From JACCYQ01 sp036675565 (GTDB taxonomy: Bacteria > Bacteroidota > Bacteroidia > Chitinophagales > Chitinophagaceae), in the NCBI GenBank assembly GCA_036675565.1, contig JAKFER010000099.1, positions 1 to 22,729 of the forward strand: DNA of 22,729 nucleotides. The letters are read 5' to 3'. Position numbers and translations under genes: made by a program. Under the pieces are notes generated by a model, which was not told where the DNA came from, ran no database searches, and worked only from the letters and a program-made list of their open reading frames with translations. The stretch's first letter is position 1. Every line of letters begins with the position of its first letter. This document shows, piece by piece, positions 7,728 to 15,908 of this stretch.

Positions 7728-10169
7728 TTACTGCACTCTTTGTCTTTCTTCTTCTGATCCGGTCGTCCTGGTTCTACCTTCTTTCAGATCTTTTTTTCCA
7801 AAGTTGCGGGTATATGTTAACCGGAAGGTGCGTGGAAAATACTGAACGCGGAATGTGCTGATCAAATTCTGTTCTGGTAAATCAATATAGTTGTCCCACC
7901 TGTTGGTATTGAAAATATCACTTACGTTAAAACTAAATGAACCATTGTTTGTTTTTTTCCTGACACCAAAATCTAATGAACCAAAAGGTTCCAGGATGCC
8001 CATTCCCAAAAAACCTGAAGATTGATAAAACCCGGACAATTGAATGGAAAAATCTTTAGGTAAAATAAAGGTTTGGGAAGAACTAAGTCTGAAATATTTC
8101 TGGTTTACCCGGACATCTTCTTTCAGGTATAGAACATCCAATCGTTGCCATATACCCATAACACTGTTTTGCATATTCCACCAGTTATTTACAGTAACCG
8201 GTAAAGAAATAAGTGCAGAAACCAGTTTATCCCCATTCATATTTTCTGTTCTTGCAACTACTTTATTTGTTACCGAATCAATATGTGGTTGAAACATGGA
8301 AAAAGCGTCTTTGGTATCTGTATACGAAACAGAAACAATGAGTTTTTTATAACTGTAATCTGATTTAACCGCACTGGAAATAGCAGGACGCAGTGCAGCA
8401 TTCCCGGAAATAAAAGTATTGGGATCTACAAAAATAATAAAGGGTGCCATATTATTAAATGTAGGACGGGTTATGCGGCGGTTGTACGAAAAATTGATTG
8501 TACTGGCATCATTTATTTTATTTGAAATATAAAAAGTGGGAAAAAAGTTTCCATACTTCCTGTTCACTAAATCAGGATCATTTGCACTGCCTAAATGCGA
8601 ATAAGTATATTCATAACGAATGCCTGCTTTCAATGTTAGTTTCTCTGTGGGATTTATTTGCAATGAACCATAGGCAGCACCAATATGTTCTTTGAGATTA
8701 TATTTAGCAGTATAATCATAATTTGTTACCCACTGGTTTTGATCCAGGTTTTGCACCATAACATCATTTGTAAATTGAGATGCAGTGCCTTTGATACCGG
8801 TTTCTATTTCTGCCTTACCGATCGTTGTCATGTAATCTGCTTTTCCTACCCAAATATGAATAGGCGTTTTTTTACCACTCGTTGTACGCTCATCATTTAT
8901 AAGGTTTCCCGCGGCATTGTAATAGCTGTTAAAATAATTGGTAGGATTATTATCAAAGTAATACAGGTAGTCTGCATCAAATGAAATTCTTTGCGTTGGT
9001 GAAATATTATGCTGCAGGTTTACATTCACCATATAATGATGCCATTGATTTATTTCATCATTAATTAAAACTACAGATGTGTCTTTTGCTTTATTTACAA
9101 GCATCAAACTGTTATTCACAGCATCCATTGACCACTTGTTATCATACGTTCCTGCCACTGCGCCTATCACCGTTTTGGGACTTAGCTGGTAGTCTGCACC
9201 CAACCTTAGATTATGATTTCTTTGGACAGCATCGCGGCGTGAGTAAATTGATGTTTCCCTGGTATCCGGAAGATTACTTACGCTCCGGTATAAATAAAAA
9301 TCCTGGATAAAATCAATTCGCATAAATGAATAACTGCCAAAAAGATTCAACTTTTTATGCCTGTAATTAAAATTAAAACTTGCTGCAGGTGTTGTGCCCC
9401 TGCCATATCCCATGGTTAAGGATAATGAACCATTAAACCCCTCATTGGGGTTGTTTTTAAAAACAATATTTATAAAACCTGCATTTCCTTCGGCATCAAA
9501 ATTTGAGGGTGGTGTGGTGATTAATTCAATTCTTTCAATGTCGCCTGCATTCATGCCTTCCAGCATTTGTACAACAGCAGAAGCCGGCATGTTATTCACT
9601 TTTCCATTTATCATTACAACAACGCCTTCTTTACCTGTTATGGCAATAGAACTGTTTTGCCTGTTTACTATAACACCAGGTGATTTTTCCAATACTTCCA
9701 GTGCACTGCTGCCGGCAGCCGTAATGTTGCTTTGCACATTTATGATCATGCGGTCTATCTTCTGTTCAAACAAAGGCTTGATAGCCGTAACGGTAACAGC
9801 AGATAATACCACATTCGATTCTTTTAATTGCTGTATACCAAGTTTCATTTCCTTTTCATTCCCATTTACTTCAAAAACATTTGTATAAACTTCTTCAAAA
9901 CCTGATGAAGAATATTTTATCAGGTAGCTTCCCTTATGTATATTTTCAAATTTGTAAGTGCCATTTTTAGTTGTTATACTTCCCTTAATTAAAGCGGAGT
10001 CGCCTGCTTTTAATAACAACACGTTAACCAAATCTAAAGACTGATTTGAATTATTTTGAACCGTTCCGGTAATGGTTGATTGTGCATCAAGTTGTAAATA
10101 TGTGCTGCATACAAGGATGACTACACACCAGAAATTCCTGCTATAACAAAAAATAAAATTGACTGGCAT
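7728..10169 (-). CDS. TonB-dependent receptor-type outer-membrane beta-barrel protein (OMP_b-brl_3 family)
   Basis: I use the ATG at 10169 (813 residues). The longer frame begins at a TTG at 10214, and an ATG at 10199 is also possible. The 10169 start gives a normal signal peptide (MPVNFIFCYSRNFW, hydrophobic core, LDA|QS). The mature protein begins with a carboxypeptidase-regulatory-like domain (STITGTVQNNSNQSLDLVNV) of about 85 residues. A plug-like domain follows, with LEKSPGVIVNRQNSSIAITG, VMINGK and GDIERIELITTPPSNFDAEG. The remaining ~600 residues form the barrel, rich in alternating aromatic strands. This layout fits the 'outer membrane beta-barrel family protein' branch of TonB-dependent receptors, distinct from SusC. 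The PepSY-TM gene lies upstream on the same strand, 284 bases from this start, which suggests iron or siderophore uptake. The substrate cannot be read from the sequence. Confidence 0.88.
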   Translation of the reverse strand: MPVNFIFCYSRNFWCVVILVCSTYLQLDAQSTITGTVQNNSNQSLDLVNVLLLKAGDSALIKGSITTKNGTYKFENIHKGSYLIKYSSSGFEEVYTNVFEVNGNEKEMKLGIQQLKESNVVLSAVTVTAIKPLFEQKIDRMIINVQSNITAAGSSALEVLEKSPGVIVNRQNSSIAITGKEGVVVMINGKVNNMPASAVVQMLEGMNAGDIERIELITTPPSNFDAEGNAGFINIVFKNNPNEGFNGSLSLTMGYGRGTTPAASFNFNYRHKKLNLFGSYSFMRIDFIQDFYLYRSVSNLPDTRETSIYSRRDAVQRNHNLRLGADYQLSPKTVIGAVAGTYDNKWSMDAVNNSLMLVNKAKDTSVVLINDEINQWHHYMVNVNLQHNISPTQRISFDADYLYYFDNNPTNYFNSYYNAAGNLINDERTTSGKKTPIHIWVGKADYMTTIGKAEIETGIKGTASQFTNDVMVQNLDQNQWVTNYDYTAKYNLKEHIGAAYGSLQINPTEKLTLKAGIRYEYTYSHLGSANDPDLVNRKYGNFFPTFYISNKINDASTINFSYNRRITRPTFNNMAPFIIFVDPNTFISGNAALRPAISSAVKSDYSYKKLIVSVSYTDTKDAFSMFQPHIDSVTNKVVARTENMNGDKLVSALISLPVTVNNWWNMQNSVMGIWQRLDVLYLKEDVRVNQKYFRLSSSQTFILPKDFSIQLSGFYQSSGFLGMGILEPFGSLDFGVRKKTNNGSFSFNVSDIFNTNRWDNYIDLPEQNLISTFRVQYFPRTFRLTYTRNFGKKDLKEGRTRTTGSEEERQRVQ

Positions 10170-10303
10170 AAGAAGTTTGTTAATGGCAGGGAGGATCATT
10201 AACAAGAGGTACAAATGCCTTCTTAAATATAAATATATTATTTAACAACCTTGTTTAATTGTTAGCTGTTAAAATCGCTTGTATGTACTATTGGATGGGC
10301 TTT

Positions 10304-10386
10304 CCAGGCTCATGTGTGTAAGCTATGCCAACAAAAAATTTGCATAGCTAACAGAACGTACACGAGTATGCCAGGCTCATAAAAAT
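10304..10386 (+). repeat. Extragenic repeat with hairpin (related to 2900-2963)
   Basis: CCAGGCTCAT occurs at 10304-10313 and 10371-10380. Between them is a perfect hairpin, AGCTATGC (10321-10328) and GCATAGCT (10342-10349). The right end, AACGTACACGAGTATG then CCAGGCTCATAAAAAT, matches the ends of the element at 2900-2963. The hairpin sits between the PepSY gene and the barrel gene and may reduce read-through. Confidence 0.5.
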
Positions 10387-10453
10387 ACCACTACCTATTA
10401 GCCGGATCTTCAGCTATACCAAAAGCAGTCATAGTATTTTTTAGAAAGAAATT

Positions 10454-11659
10454 TTAATCAACCAATACCGCTTCTTCGCGGACACGTATTCTTTCTGTCC
10501 GGGATTGTTTTTTCTTTTTTCTTGTGCGGTTGATCCACATAATGGTACCTGTAACAGGGAAACTGGCGCCCAGCAAGCAAACGATAAATGCAATGATTTT
10601 TGAGGGCATGCCCCAGATGCTGCCGGTATGTACTGGTTTAAAACCGGATCGTACCCGGGCGCCTAAATTGCGATCTGCAAAATCCATTTTACTGATGATT
10701 GTTCCTGAATACTGGTCCAGGTATAACATATCGGTTGCGGACTCATGCACCGCATTTGTTCTGAGTACGGATACATTCATCGTGGCAGCAGAATCTTTAG
10801 GGACCGATACATTAAAATATTCAACATCCCCCACATGTAGTTTGGCTGTTTCTAATGCCTGGTCGAATGAAACGGTTTTTGCATCCGCCAAATATGTGGA
10901 CAAAGGTGGCGGCGGCGGTTTCATAGACGAATTGGTGACTTTGTATATGCCCTTATTAAACCATTCGAACGACCAGGCCAAACCGGTAAATGCAAAAATG
11001 AAAAGCAAAATGGAACTGTAAAATCCCAGTACGATATGCAGGTCGTGGTTGATCCGCTTCCACCCTGCTGACCATTTTAACGTGAGCCTTTTTTGCAGTA
11101 CTTTTTTTGTTTTGGGCCACCACAGTATGATACCCGTTAGTATGATGAAAAGAAAAATGAGCGTGGAAACGCCAACGATTAATTTGCCGATACTGTTTTG
11201 TCCGCCAAGCAACCAGCGATGCAGTGCAAAGACGGTATAAAAACCGGTTTCCCTGTAACTATATTTTTCAAGGATGGCACCGGTATATGGATTTACAAAA
11301 ATGGTATAACCGGGCTGGCGTTCGGGCGGACCTTGTTTTTTAGCCTGGGTTTGGTTTTCCTTTTTAGTTTCTTCTTTTTTTGCAACGGGTGTTATGTTGA
11401 TCTCGGTAGATCGTTCTGGATTGCTGTAAACTTTTACACTATTGATTTTGGCTCCGGAAAATTCCATTTTTACCTGGCTCACCAGGCTGTCGACCGACAA
11501 TTTATTACCGGTCTGGAAAACATAATACCGGTTCTTGTTGAATGCCATTTGCAGGTCTTTTTCAAAAACCAGGATGGCCCCAGTTAAACAGGCAATTAAA
11601 ATAACCAGGCCTGCTGCTAATCCTAAATAAAGATGAATGCGGCGAAAAAAAACTTTCAT
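10454..11659 (-). CDS. PepSY-associated transmembrane protein (PepSY_TM family)
   Basis: This 401-residue inner-membrane protein has four clear membrane segments: about 10-32, 158-181, 209-231 and 355-377. Two periplasmic portions carry PepSY-like folds (residues 52-135 with YTIFVNPYTGAIL; 260-325 with DMLYLDQYSGTII). Conserved histidines lie at the membrane edges: H9, H147 in ALHRWLLGG, H205/H208 in NHDLHIVLGFY and H344 in KPVHTGSIWG. These are typical of the family and could bind haem. Relatives are proposed to act in iron-siderophore reduction or utilisation beside TonB-dependent receptors, and the next gene downstream is such a barrel. A Lys/Glu/Gln-rich linker (94-112), a run of five prolines (248-252) and a very basic C-terminal tail are visible. 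No promoter box was found. Confidence 0.88.
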   Translation of the reverse strand: MKVFFRRIHLYLGLAAGLVILIACLTGAILVFEKDLQMAFNKNRYYVFQTGNKLSVDSLVSQVKMEFSGAKINSVKVYSNPERSTEINITPVAKKEETKKENQTQAKKQGPPERQPGYTIFVNPYTGAILEKYSYRETGFYTVFALHRWLLGGQNSIGKLIVGVSTLIFLFIILTGIILWWPKTKKVLQKRLTLKWSAGWKRINHDLHIVLGFYSSILLFIFAFTGLAWSFEWFNKGIYKVTNSSMKPPPPPLSTYLADAKTVSFDQALETAKLHVGDVEYFNVSVPKDSAATMNVSVLRTNAVHESATDMLYLDQYSGTIISKMDFADRNLGARVRSGFKPVHTGSIWGMPSKIIAFIVCLLGASFPVTGTIMWINRTRKKKKQSRTERIRVREEAVLVD

Positions 11660-11739
11660 ATTTTATAAAGAGAAAACAAAATGGCTGGTTGATGAACCTG
11701 CAAAGGGAATAATTGCTTACGAAAAAGGGAAAAAAAGTG

Positions 11740-11850
11740 AAAAGTTAAAAGTAAAAATGAAAAATGAAAAAATCTTGTTTTTGTTAATGCTTAACAGGCC
11801 ACGATTACTATACCAGCATTTTTAATTTTACATTTTACATTCTGCACTTT
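11740..11850 (+). repeat. Diverged member of the AT-rich intergenic repeat family
   Basis: AAAAATCTTGTTTTTGTTAATGCTT followed by CATTTTTAATTTTACATTTTACATTCTGC-type sequence parallels segments of repeat copies A and B and 3968-4010. It is too diverged to be a third full copy. It lies between the start of the PepSY gene and the small ORF at 11908. Confidence 0.45.
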
Positions 11851-11871
11851 ATTGCGTTGAACACGGCGCTG

Positions 11872-11902
11872 TTGGCCTCTGCCAAAATAAGGGCTATCTT
11901 CG
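11872..11902 (+). promoter_or_regulatory. Candidate Bacteroidota promoter for the small ORF
   Basis: TTGG (11872-11875) and TATCTTCG (11895-11902) are separated by 19 bases, close to the TTTG / TAnnTTTG arrangement. The second box differs from consensus at one position (C for T). It ends only five bases before the ATG at 11908, so the message would be nearly or fully leaderless. Confidence 0.45.
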
Positions 11903-11907
11903 CAACC

Positions 11908-12030
11908 ATGAATGCATTTTATCATACAGGTCAAATTTTATCCAGCATCAATACCATTAAAATTGATGTAACGGAACTTTTGAACCAAAAAATGTACTTC
12001 TTCTCCAACTTCAAAGACTTCAACAGTTAA
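11908..12030 (+). CDS. Small ORF of 40 codons, function unknown
   Basis: ATG 11908 to TAA 12030 encodes MNAFYHTGQILSSINTIKI followed by a C-terminal part rich in Phe and Tyr (KMYFFSNFKDFNS). I recognise no family. It has no signal peptide, membrane span or cysteine. Support comes from context: a promoter-like pair just upstream and hairpins with a T-rich tail just after the stop, so it could be a monocistronic small protein. It could also be a leader peptide for the Rnk-like gene 260 bases downstream, since the following hairpins can adopt alternative pairings. Chance is not excluded at this length. Confidence 0.4.
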   Translation: MNAFYHTGQILSSINTIKIDVTELLNQKMYFFSNFKDFNS

Positions 12031-12031
12031 A

Positions 12032-12090
12032 CCCCGGCACGGTTAACAATCCGGGTACGGGGATCCCTGTTTTATACAGGGTTATTTTAT
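12032..12090 (+). terminator. Hairpins after the small ORF
   Basis: CCCTGT (12065-12070) and ACAGGG (12076-12081) form a tight hairpin followed by TTATTTTATTATTT, a terminator-like arrangement for + strand transcripts. Just before it, CCCCG (12032-12036) can pair with CGGGG (12058-12062), or CCCGG with CCGGG (12051-12055). The GGG arm at 12060-12062 could alternatively pair with CCC at 12065-12067, so mutually exclusive folds are possible. The rest of the gap to 12290 shows nothing I recognise. Confidence 0.5.
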
Positions 12091-12290
12091 TATTTGGTTT
12101 GGATAGATTATAAATCCATGGGTTCCGCAACAGGCAATCTATATGGTTGTTGAAATGCAATTTGATTTCCGCAAAAGGAAACAGGTTCCTGGTTGCAGCA
12201 CCACGGATAAATTTTTCTATTGAACCAGGAAAAATTATGCAGCCATGTTTCGTGGTCTGCATTATTCATTATTTAAATACAATAATAAAA

Positions 12291-12695
12291 ATGGAAAATA
12301 CGATAAAGAGAGAACTGGTCATCTCCACACAGGATCATGATACATTGAAACAATATCTGCAAAAAAACACCATGGATCTTAATTATGACCGGGTACAGGC
12401 AGCTAAACTTTCTGAAAGACTTAAATCAGCACATGTTGTAAATAATAACGATTTGGACAGGGATACAATCGGACTGAATTCCACCGTAACCATTCGCTAT
12501 ACTATTGCCAGGCTCAATCAAACCCATACACTAGGTTTGCCGGGTGATCGTGTTCATCAAAATGACAGCTTATCGGTTATTTCGCCCCTTGGTATGGCTT
12601 TGCTGGGAAGAAAAAAAGGAGACTCTTTTACATTAAAAACGGCAAGGGGTAACCGAATTTACACGATTACCGAAGTGTATAATCCGGTAGACTAA
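12291..12695 (+). CDS. Rnk / GreA-GreB C-terminal-domain protein
   Basis: I start this at ATG 12291 (134 residues, near the length of Rnk). The open frame extends upstream to 12147, but the extra 48 residues look like non-coding translation. A short helical region (about 14-48: DHDTLKQYL...AKLSERLKSA) precedes the GreA/GreB C-terminal FKBP-like fold, with TVTIRYTI, the conserved core SVISPLGMALLGRKKGD at 95-111, and a final strand NRIYTITEVY. Family members bind RNA polymerase near the secondary channel; Rnk was named as a regulator of nucleoside diphosphate kinase. The N-terminal helix is short and not a full GreA coiled coil, so transcript cleavage is not expected. It converges on the GH92 gene, with a shared terminator between. 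Confidence 0.85.
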   Translation: MENTIKRELVISTQDHDTLKQYLQKNTMDLNYDRVQAAKLSERLKSAHVVNNNDLDRDTIGLNSTVTIRYTIARLNQTHTLGLPGDRVHQNDSLSVISPLGMALLGRKKGDSFTLKTARGNRIYTITEVYNPVD

Positions 12696-12737
12696 ACATC
12701 ATTACATTCACGTCAAGCTATAAACTTAAACAGCCAT

Positions 12738-12768
12738 AAAAAGCCGCGATTTTTTTTCGCGGCTTTTA
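12738..12768. terminator. Strong bidirectional terminator
   Basis: AAAAGCCGCGA (12739-12749) pairs perfectly with TCGCGGCTTTT (12757-12767) around a seven-T loop. The A-run and T-run at its ends serve both strands. It lies between the convergent Rnk-like and GH92 genes. Confidence 0.9.
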
Positions 12769-12771
12769 TCT

Positions 12772-15750
12772 TTATCTCACTATCACTTCATCTATAAAAA
12801 TATGCGTAGGCTGGCCGGCGCTTTCATGCCATGCAGGTAAGTTGCCCCCCGTTTTAGCCTTTACCCTGATATACCTGGCAGTTGATTTTACCTGCTTACC
12901 TAACTCCTGCACAACAGGACCTTTTTCATCCATTGAAATGTTGTTTTTCACAATCGTTAAAGGCTTGTAATTCTTTCCATCATTACTGATCTCAAAAACC
13001 ACTTCATCCGGGTAAACGATCCAGGGACTTACATCCTGCAATACATGCACACCCACATAATTCACCGGTCGAACTTTTTGCAGGTCGATCACCGCTTCGA
13101 AATCTTTGGCGAAATAACTTTGCCATTCACCGGTTTTCCAATTGGTAGTTCCAACAATACCATCAATCAATGCATCTTTTCCTCCGGCTGTATACATCGG
13201 GTGAACTTCGCTTAAAACAGTAATGGTTCTGTCGGATGGCACTTTATAAAATGTTTGTTTCACTGTTGCACTTTTTACACCATTCTTTTCCGCATAAAAA
13301 TGTACATCGGAAGTTTTATTTACTACAAAGGGCTTGGTATACCGAATAAAACCATTGGCCTTTTTATCTTGTTCATCTACACTGTAAAAGATTGCTGCGT
13401 TCTTATCCAAACTTTTCATCATCACCGGCAGCGTAGTTTTAAATTTATTGGTTTTCATTTCAAAGTAAGGAACGGGTATAAAATTTTTGTCATCCACACT
13501 TGTTACTGAAATTTCATTTTCCTGGATGCCTCTTTTTTTATTGGGTTGATGGCTCATTTCAAAATGCAATTCGCCACCGTTTTCCAGGTCGGTATGCTGA
13601 ATGAAATTGTTTGCATGTGTTTTCCCATTCAACAGAACATTGTTCACATAAAAATTTTGCGGTGTTTTGCCGGATGCTTTCACAGTAAATATTTTACCAT
13701 TCTCCAGGTGAATTTTTACTTCATCAAACAATGGCGATCCCAACGCATATACACCGCTGCCCGGCGTAACCGGGTAAATGCCCATGGCACTTAACACATA
13801 CCATGCACTCATCTGCCCACAGTCTTCATTGCCAATTAATCCATCGGGTTTATTGGGATAAAACTCTGAACAGATCTGGTGCACCAACTCCTGTGTGCGC
13901 CAGGGTTGCCCGGCATAATTGAACAAATAGGCCATGTGATGGCTGGGTTCATTGCCGTGTGCATACTGCCCGATCAACCCGGTAACATCAGCCTGGTCGC
14001 GACCACTGAGCGAGGCGTTGGTAGTAAATAATTCTTCCAGCTTTTGCGCAAACTTTTCTTTGCCACCATACAATTTTATGAGTCCGGCGATATCCTGTTG
14101 CGCGGTGAATGAATAATGCCATGAATTTCCTTCAGTGAAAAAATTATTGACCTCTGTTGCATCAAAAGGCGTAAACCAGAAGCCCTGCACTTTTCCACGT
14201 ATATGCATAGACGAAGGATCGAACAGGTTTTTATAATGCTGCGAACGCAGCATATATTTATCATACACATCTTTATTCCCCAACCATTTTGCCAGTTGCG
14301 CAATGCACCAGTCATCATAAGCATATTCCACGGTTTTCGAAGCACTTTCATGATCGTTGTCGTTGCTTACAAAGCCAATGTTTTCATATTGTTTTAATCC
14401 AAAGCGATCGCTTTCTGCATATTCGGTCATTGCTTTTAGTGCCAGATGCGCATCAAAACCGCGGATGCCTTTCTGGTATGCATCCACGATAACAGGAACA
14501 GAATGATAACCGATCATGCAAAATGTTTCGTTGCCGCTTAACTCCCATACAGGCAGCATACCCCCTTGTTGGTATTGCGCTAAAAATGTGTTGATCCAAT
14601 CCGTGGTCCGTTTGCGGTTAATGATGGTCATCAAAGGATGTAATGCCCTGTGCGTATCCCATAAAGAAAACACACTGTAATTGGTAAAGTCTTTTGCCTG
14701 GTGCACTTTCAGATCAGTACCACGATATTCTCCATTTACATCAGTATAAATATTGGGCGCTAGACTTGCATGATATAATGCGGTATAAAAAACCGTTTGT
14801 TGATCCTTACTCCCGCCCTTTACCTCTATCTTACCCAGTTCCTGGTTCCAGGCATTTTCCGCATTTGTTTTTAATTGTGTAAAATCCCAGGCCGGTATTT
14901 CCGTATCCAAATTAAGTTTTGCATTTTCCATACTCACTCCGGAGATACCGACTTTTACATGAATTTTTTTACCGGCAGGCAAATCAAAGCTGAAATATGA
15001 TTTGATGATTTTACCATTGGCCGATTTGAGTCCTTGCTGCAATTTATCATTCAGGGCAATGCCATATTCTTTAATGGGTTTTTCAAATTTTAAATAGAAA
15101 AAAACCGTTTGATCCGTTGCCCATGATTTACTGCGGCGCATACCTCTTACTTCGTAATCATTGATAATTTCAAGGGAAGATTCCAGTACTTCATCGCGGT
15201 GTTTCAGATCAAGCAACACTTTTCCTTCTGTTGCATTGGCAGGGAAAGTATATGCATGCATACCGGAACGGGTTGATGTAGTGAGCGCCGCATGAATATT
15301 ATGTTTATCCAGTAACACTTCGTAATAGCCGGCATGTGCTTTTTCATTTTTGTGAGAAAAGGGAGAAGCGTATTCACTATTCTTCCATTTTACTTCACCA
15401 CTGAAAGGCATCAGCAATACATCGCAGTAGTCTGCTATACCCGTACCACTTAAATGCGTATGCGAAAATCCATACATGATGGAATCTGAATAATGATAAC
15501 CACTACATCCATCCCAGCCTTCCAGTCTGGTGTCAGGGCTTAACTGCATCATACCAAAAGGCATGGAAGCACCCGGGTATGTATGACCATGCCCGCCGGT
15601 ACCAATAAAAGGATTCACCAGTTTGGCATAATTGACCGGTGTCTGCGCATTCGCAAACAGCGAACACCATATCAAATAAACTAAAAGTATTGAAGGACGC
15701 ATTTGCAGGCTTTTTCCTCTATTCATTTTTTCACTGGTTACGTACATCAT
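12772..15750 (-). CDS. GH92 family alpha-mannosidase with C-terminal F5/8 type C-like domain
   Basis: The 992-residue enzyme should release mannose from alpha-linked mannosides of N-glycans or mannans; GH92 enzymes are calcium-dependent, inverting exo-mannosidases. A signal peptide ends near LFANA|QT at residue 35; ATGs at 15726 and 15702 would also keep it. The GH92 core (about 43-735) opens with VNPFIGTGGHGHTYPGASMP and LSPDT. It contains YAHGNEPSHH, in which E601 corresponds to the family's general acid, and IGNEDCGQMSAWY, with D643 as the expected base-side aspartate. After the core, residues ~755-840 resemble a chitobiase C-terminal/Fn3-like module. Residues ~848-992 look like an F5/8 type C (discoidin, CBM32-like) carbohydrate-binding domain. 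It follows susD on the same strand by 158 bases, with a terminator-like hairpin between, so its expression may be lower or separately driven. Confidence 0.95.
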   Translation of the reverse strand: MMYVTSEKMNRGKSLQMRPSILLVYLIWCSLFANAQTPVNYAKLVNPFIGTGGHGHTYPGASMPFGMMQLSPDTRLEGWDGCSGYHYSDSIMYGFSHTHLSGTGIADYCDVLLMPFSGEVKWKNSEYASPFSHKNEKAHAGYYEVLLDKHNIHAALTTSTRSGMHAYTFPANATEGKVLLDLKHRDEVLESSLEIINDYEVRGMRRSKSWATDQTVFFYLKFEKPIKEYGIALNDKLQQGLKSANGKIIKSYFSFDLPAGKKIHVKVGISGVSMENAKLNLDTEIPAWDFTQLKTNAENAWNQELGKIEVKGGSKDQQTVFYTALYHASLAPNIYTDVNGEYRGTDLKVHQAKDFTNYSVFSLWDTHRALHPLMTIINRKRTTDWINTFLAQYQQGGMLPVWELSGNETFCMIGYHSVPVIVDAYQKGIRGFDAHLALKAMTEYAESDRFGLKQYENIGFVSNDNDHESASKTVEYAYDDWCIAQLAKWLGNKDVYDKYMLRSQHYKNLFDPSSMHIRGKVQGFWFTPFDATEVNNFFTEGNSWHYSFTAQQDIAGLIKLYGGKEKFAQKLEELFTTNASLSGRDQADVTGLIGQYAHGNEPSHHMAYLFNYAGQPWRTQELVHQICSEFYPNKPDGLIGNEDCGQMSAWYVLSAMGIYPVTPGSGVYALGSPLFDEVKIHLENGKIFTVKASGKTPQNFYVNNVLLNGKTHANNFIQHTDLENGGELHFEMSHQPNKKRGIQENEISVTSVDDKNFIPVPYFEMKTNKFKTTLPVMMKSLDKNAAIFYSVDEQDKKANGFIRYTKPFVVNKTSDVHFYAEKNGVKSATVKQTFYKVPSDRTITVLSEVHPMYTAGGKDALIDGIVGTTNWKTGEWQSYFAKDFEAVIDLQKVRPVNYVGVHVLQDVSPWIVYPDEVVFEISNDGKNYKPLTIVKNNISMDEKGPVVQELGKQVKSTARYIRVKAKTGGNLPAWHESAGQPTHIFIDEVIVR

Positions 15751-15843
15751 ACAATAATTTTTTATGTAAAAGTTTATTTGCTGCAGCTAATTACAGCATA
15801 TTAAGAAGTCAGTTTATGAATGCAAGCGGATTATTTTAAAAGA

Positions 15844-15870
15844 AACCAACCCTCTTTTGAAGGGTTGGTT
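15844..15870 (-). terminator. Hairpin terminator between susD and the GH92 gene
   Basis: AACCAACCCT (15844-15853) and AGGGTTGGTT (15861-15870) form a perfect 10-base stem with a 7-base loop. On the - strand it is followed by TTCTTTTAAAATAA. It lies 39 bases after the susD stop, so it probably ends or attenuates the ROK-susC-susD transcript before the GH92 gene. The rest of 15751-15908 shows no gene and no clear promoter box. Confidence 0.8.
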
Positions 15871-15908
15871 CTTTTGATTAACAACTACTATACGAGAAAA
15901 GTCGGCCC

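Noticed and set aside
9394..9888. 164-codon + strand frame opposite the barrel gene
   Set aside because: It is fully antisense to the plug and regulatory domain of a well-supported gene and shows no family resemblance.
10170..10214. Upstream start of the outer-membrane barrel gene
   Set aside because: The first codon of the longest frame is TTG, and including these residues places an extra hydrophobic stretch before a normal signal peptide that begins at ATG 10169.
10524..11021. 165-codon + strand frame opposite the PepSY gene
   Set aside because: It is antisense to a confidently identified membrane protein and has no domain of its own.
12020..12262. 80-codon - strand frame opposite the hairpins after the small ORF
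   Set aside because: It overlaps terminator-like hairpins, has no domain and no promoter; it is most likely a chance frame.
12147..12290. N-terminal extension of the Rnk-like gene
   Set aside because: The family fold begins near the internal ATG at 12291. The upstream 48 residues show no similarity and would make the protein longer than the family.
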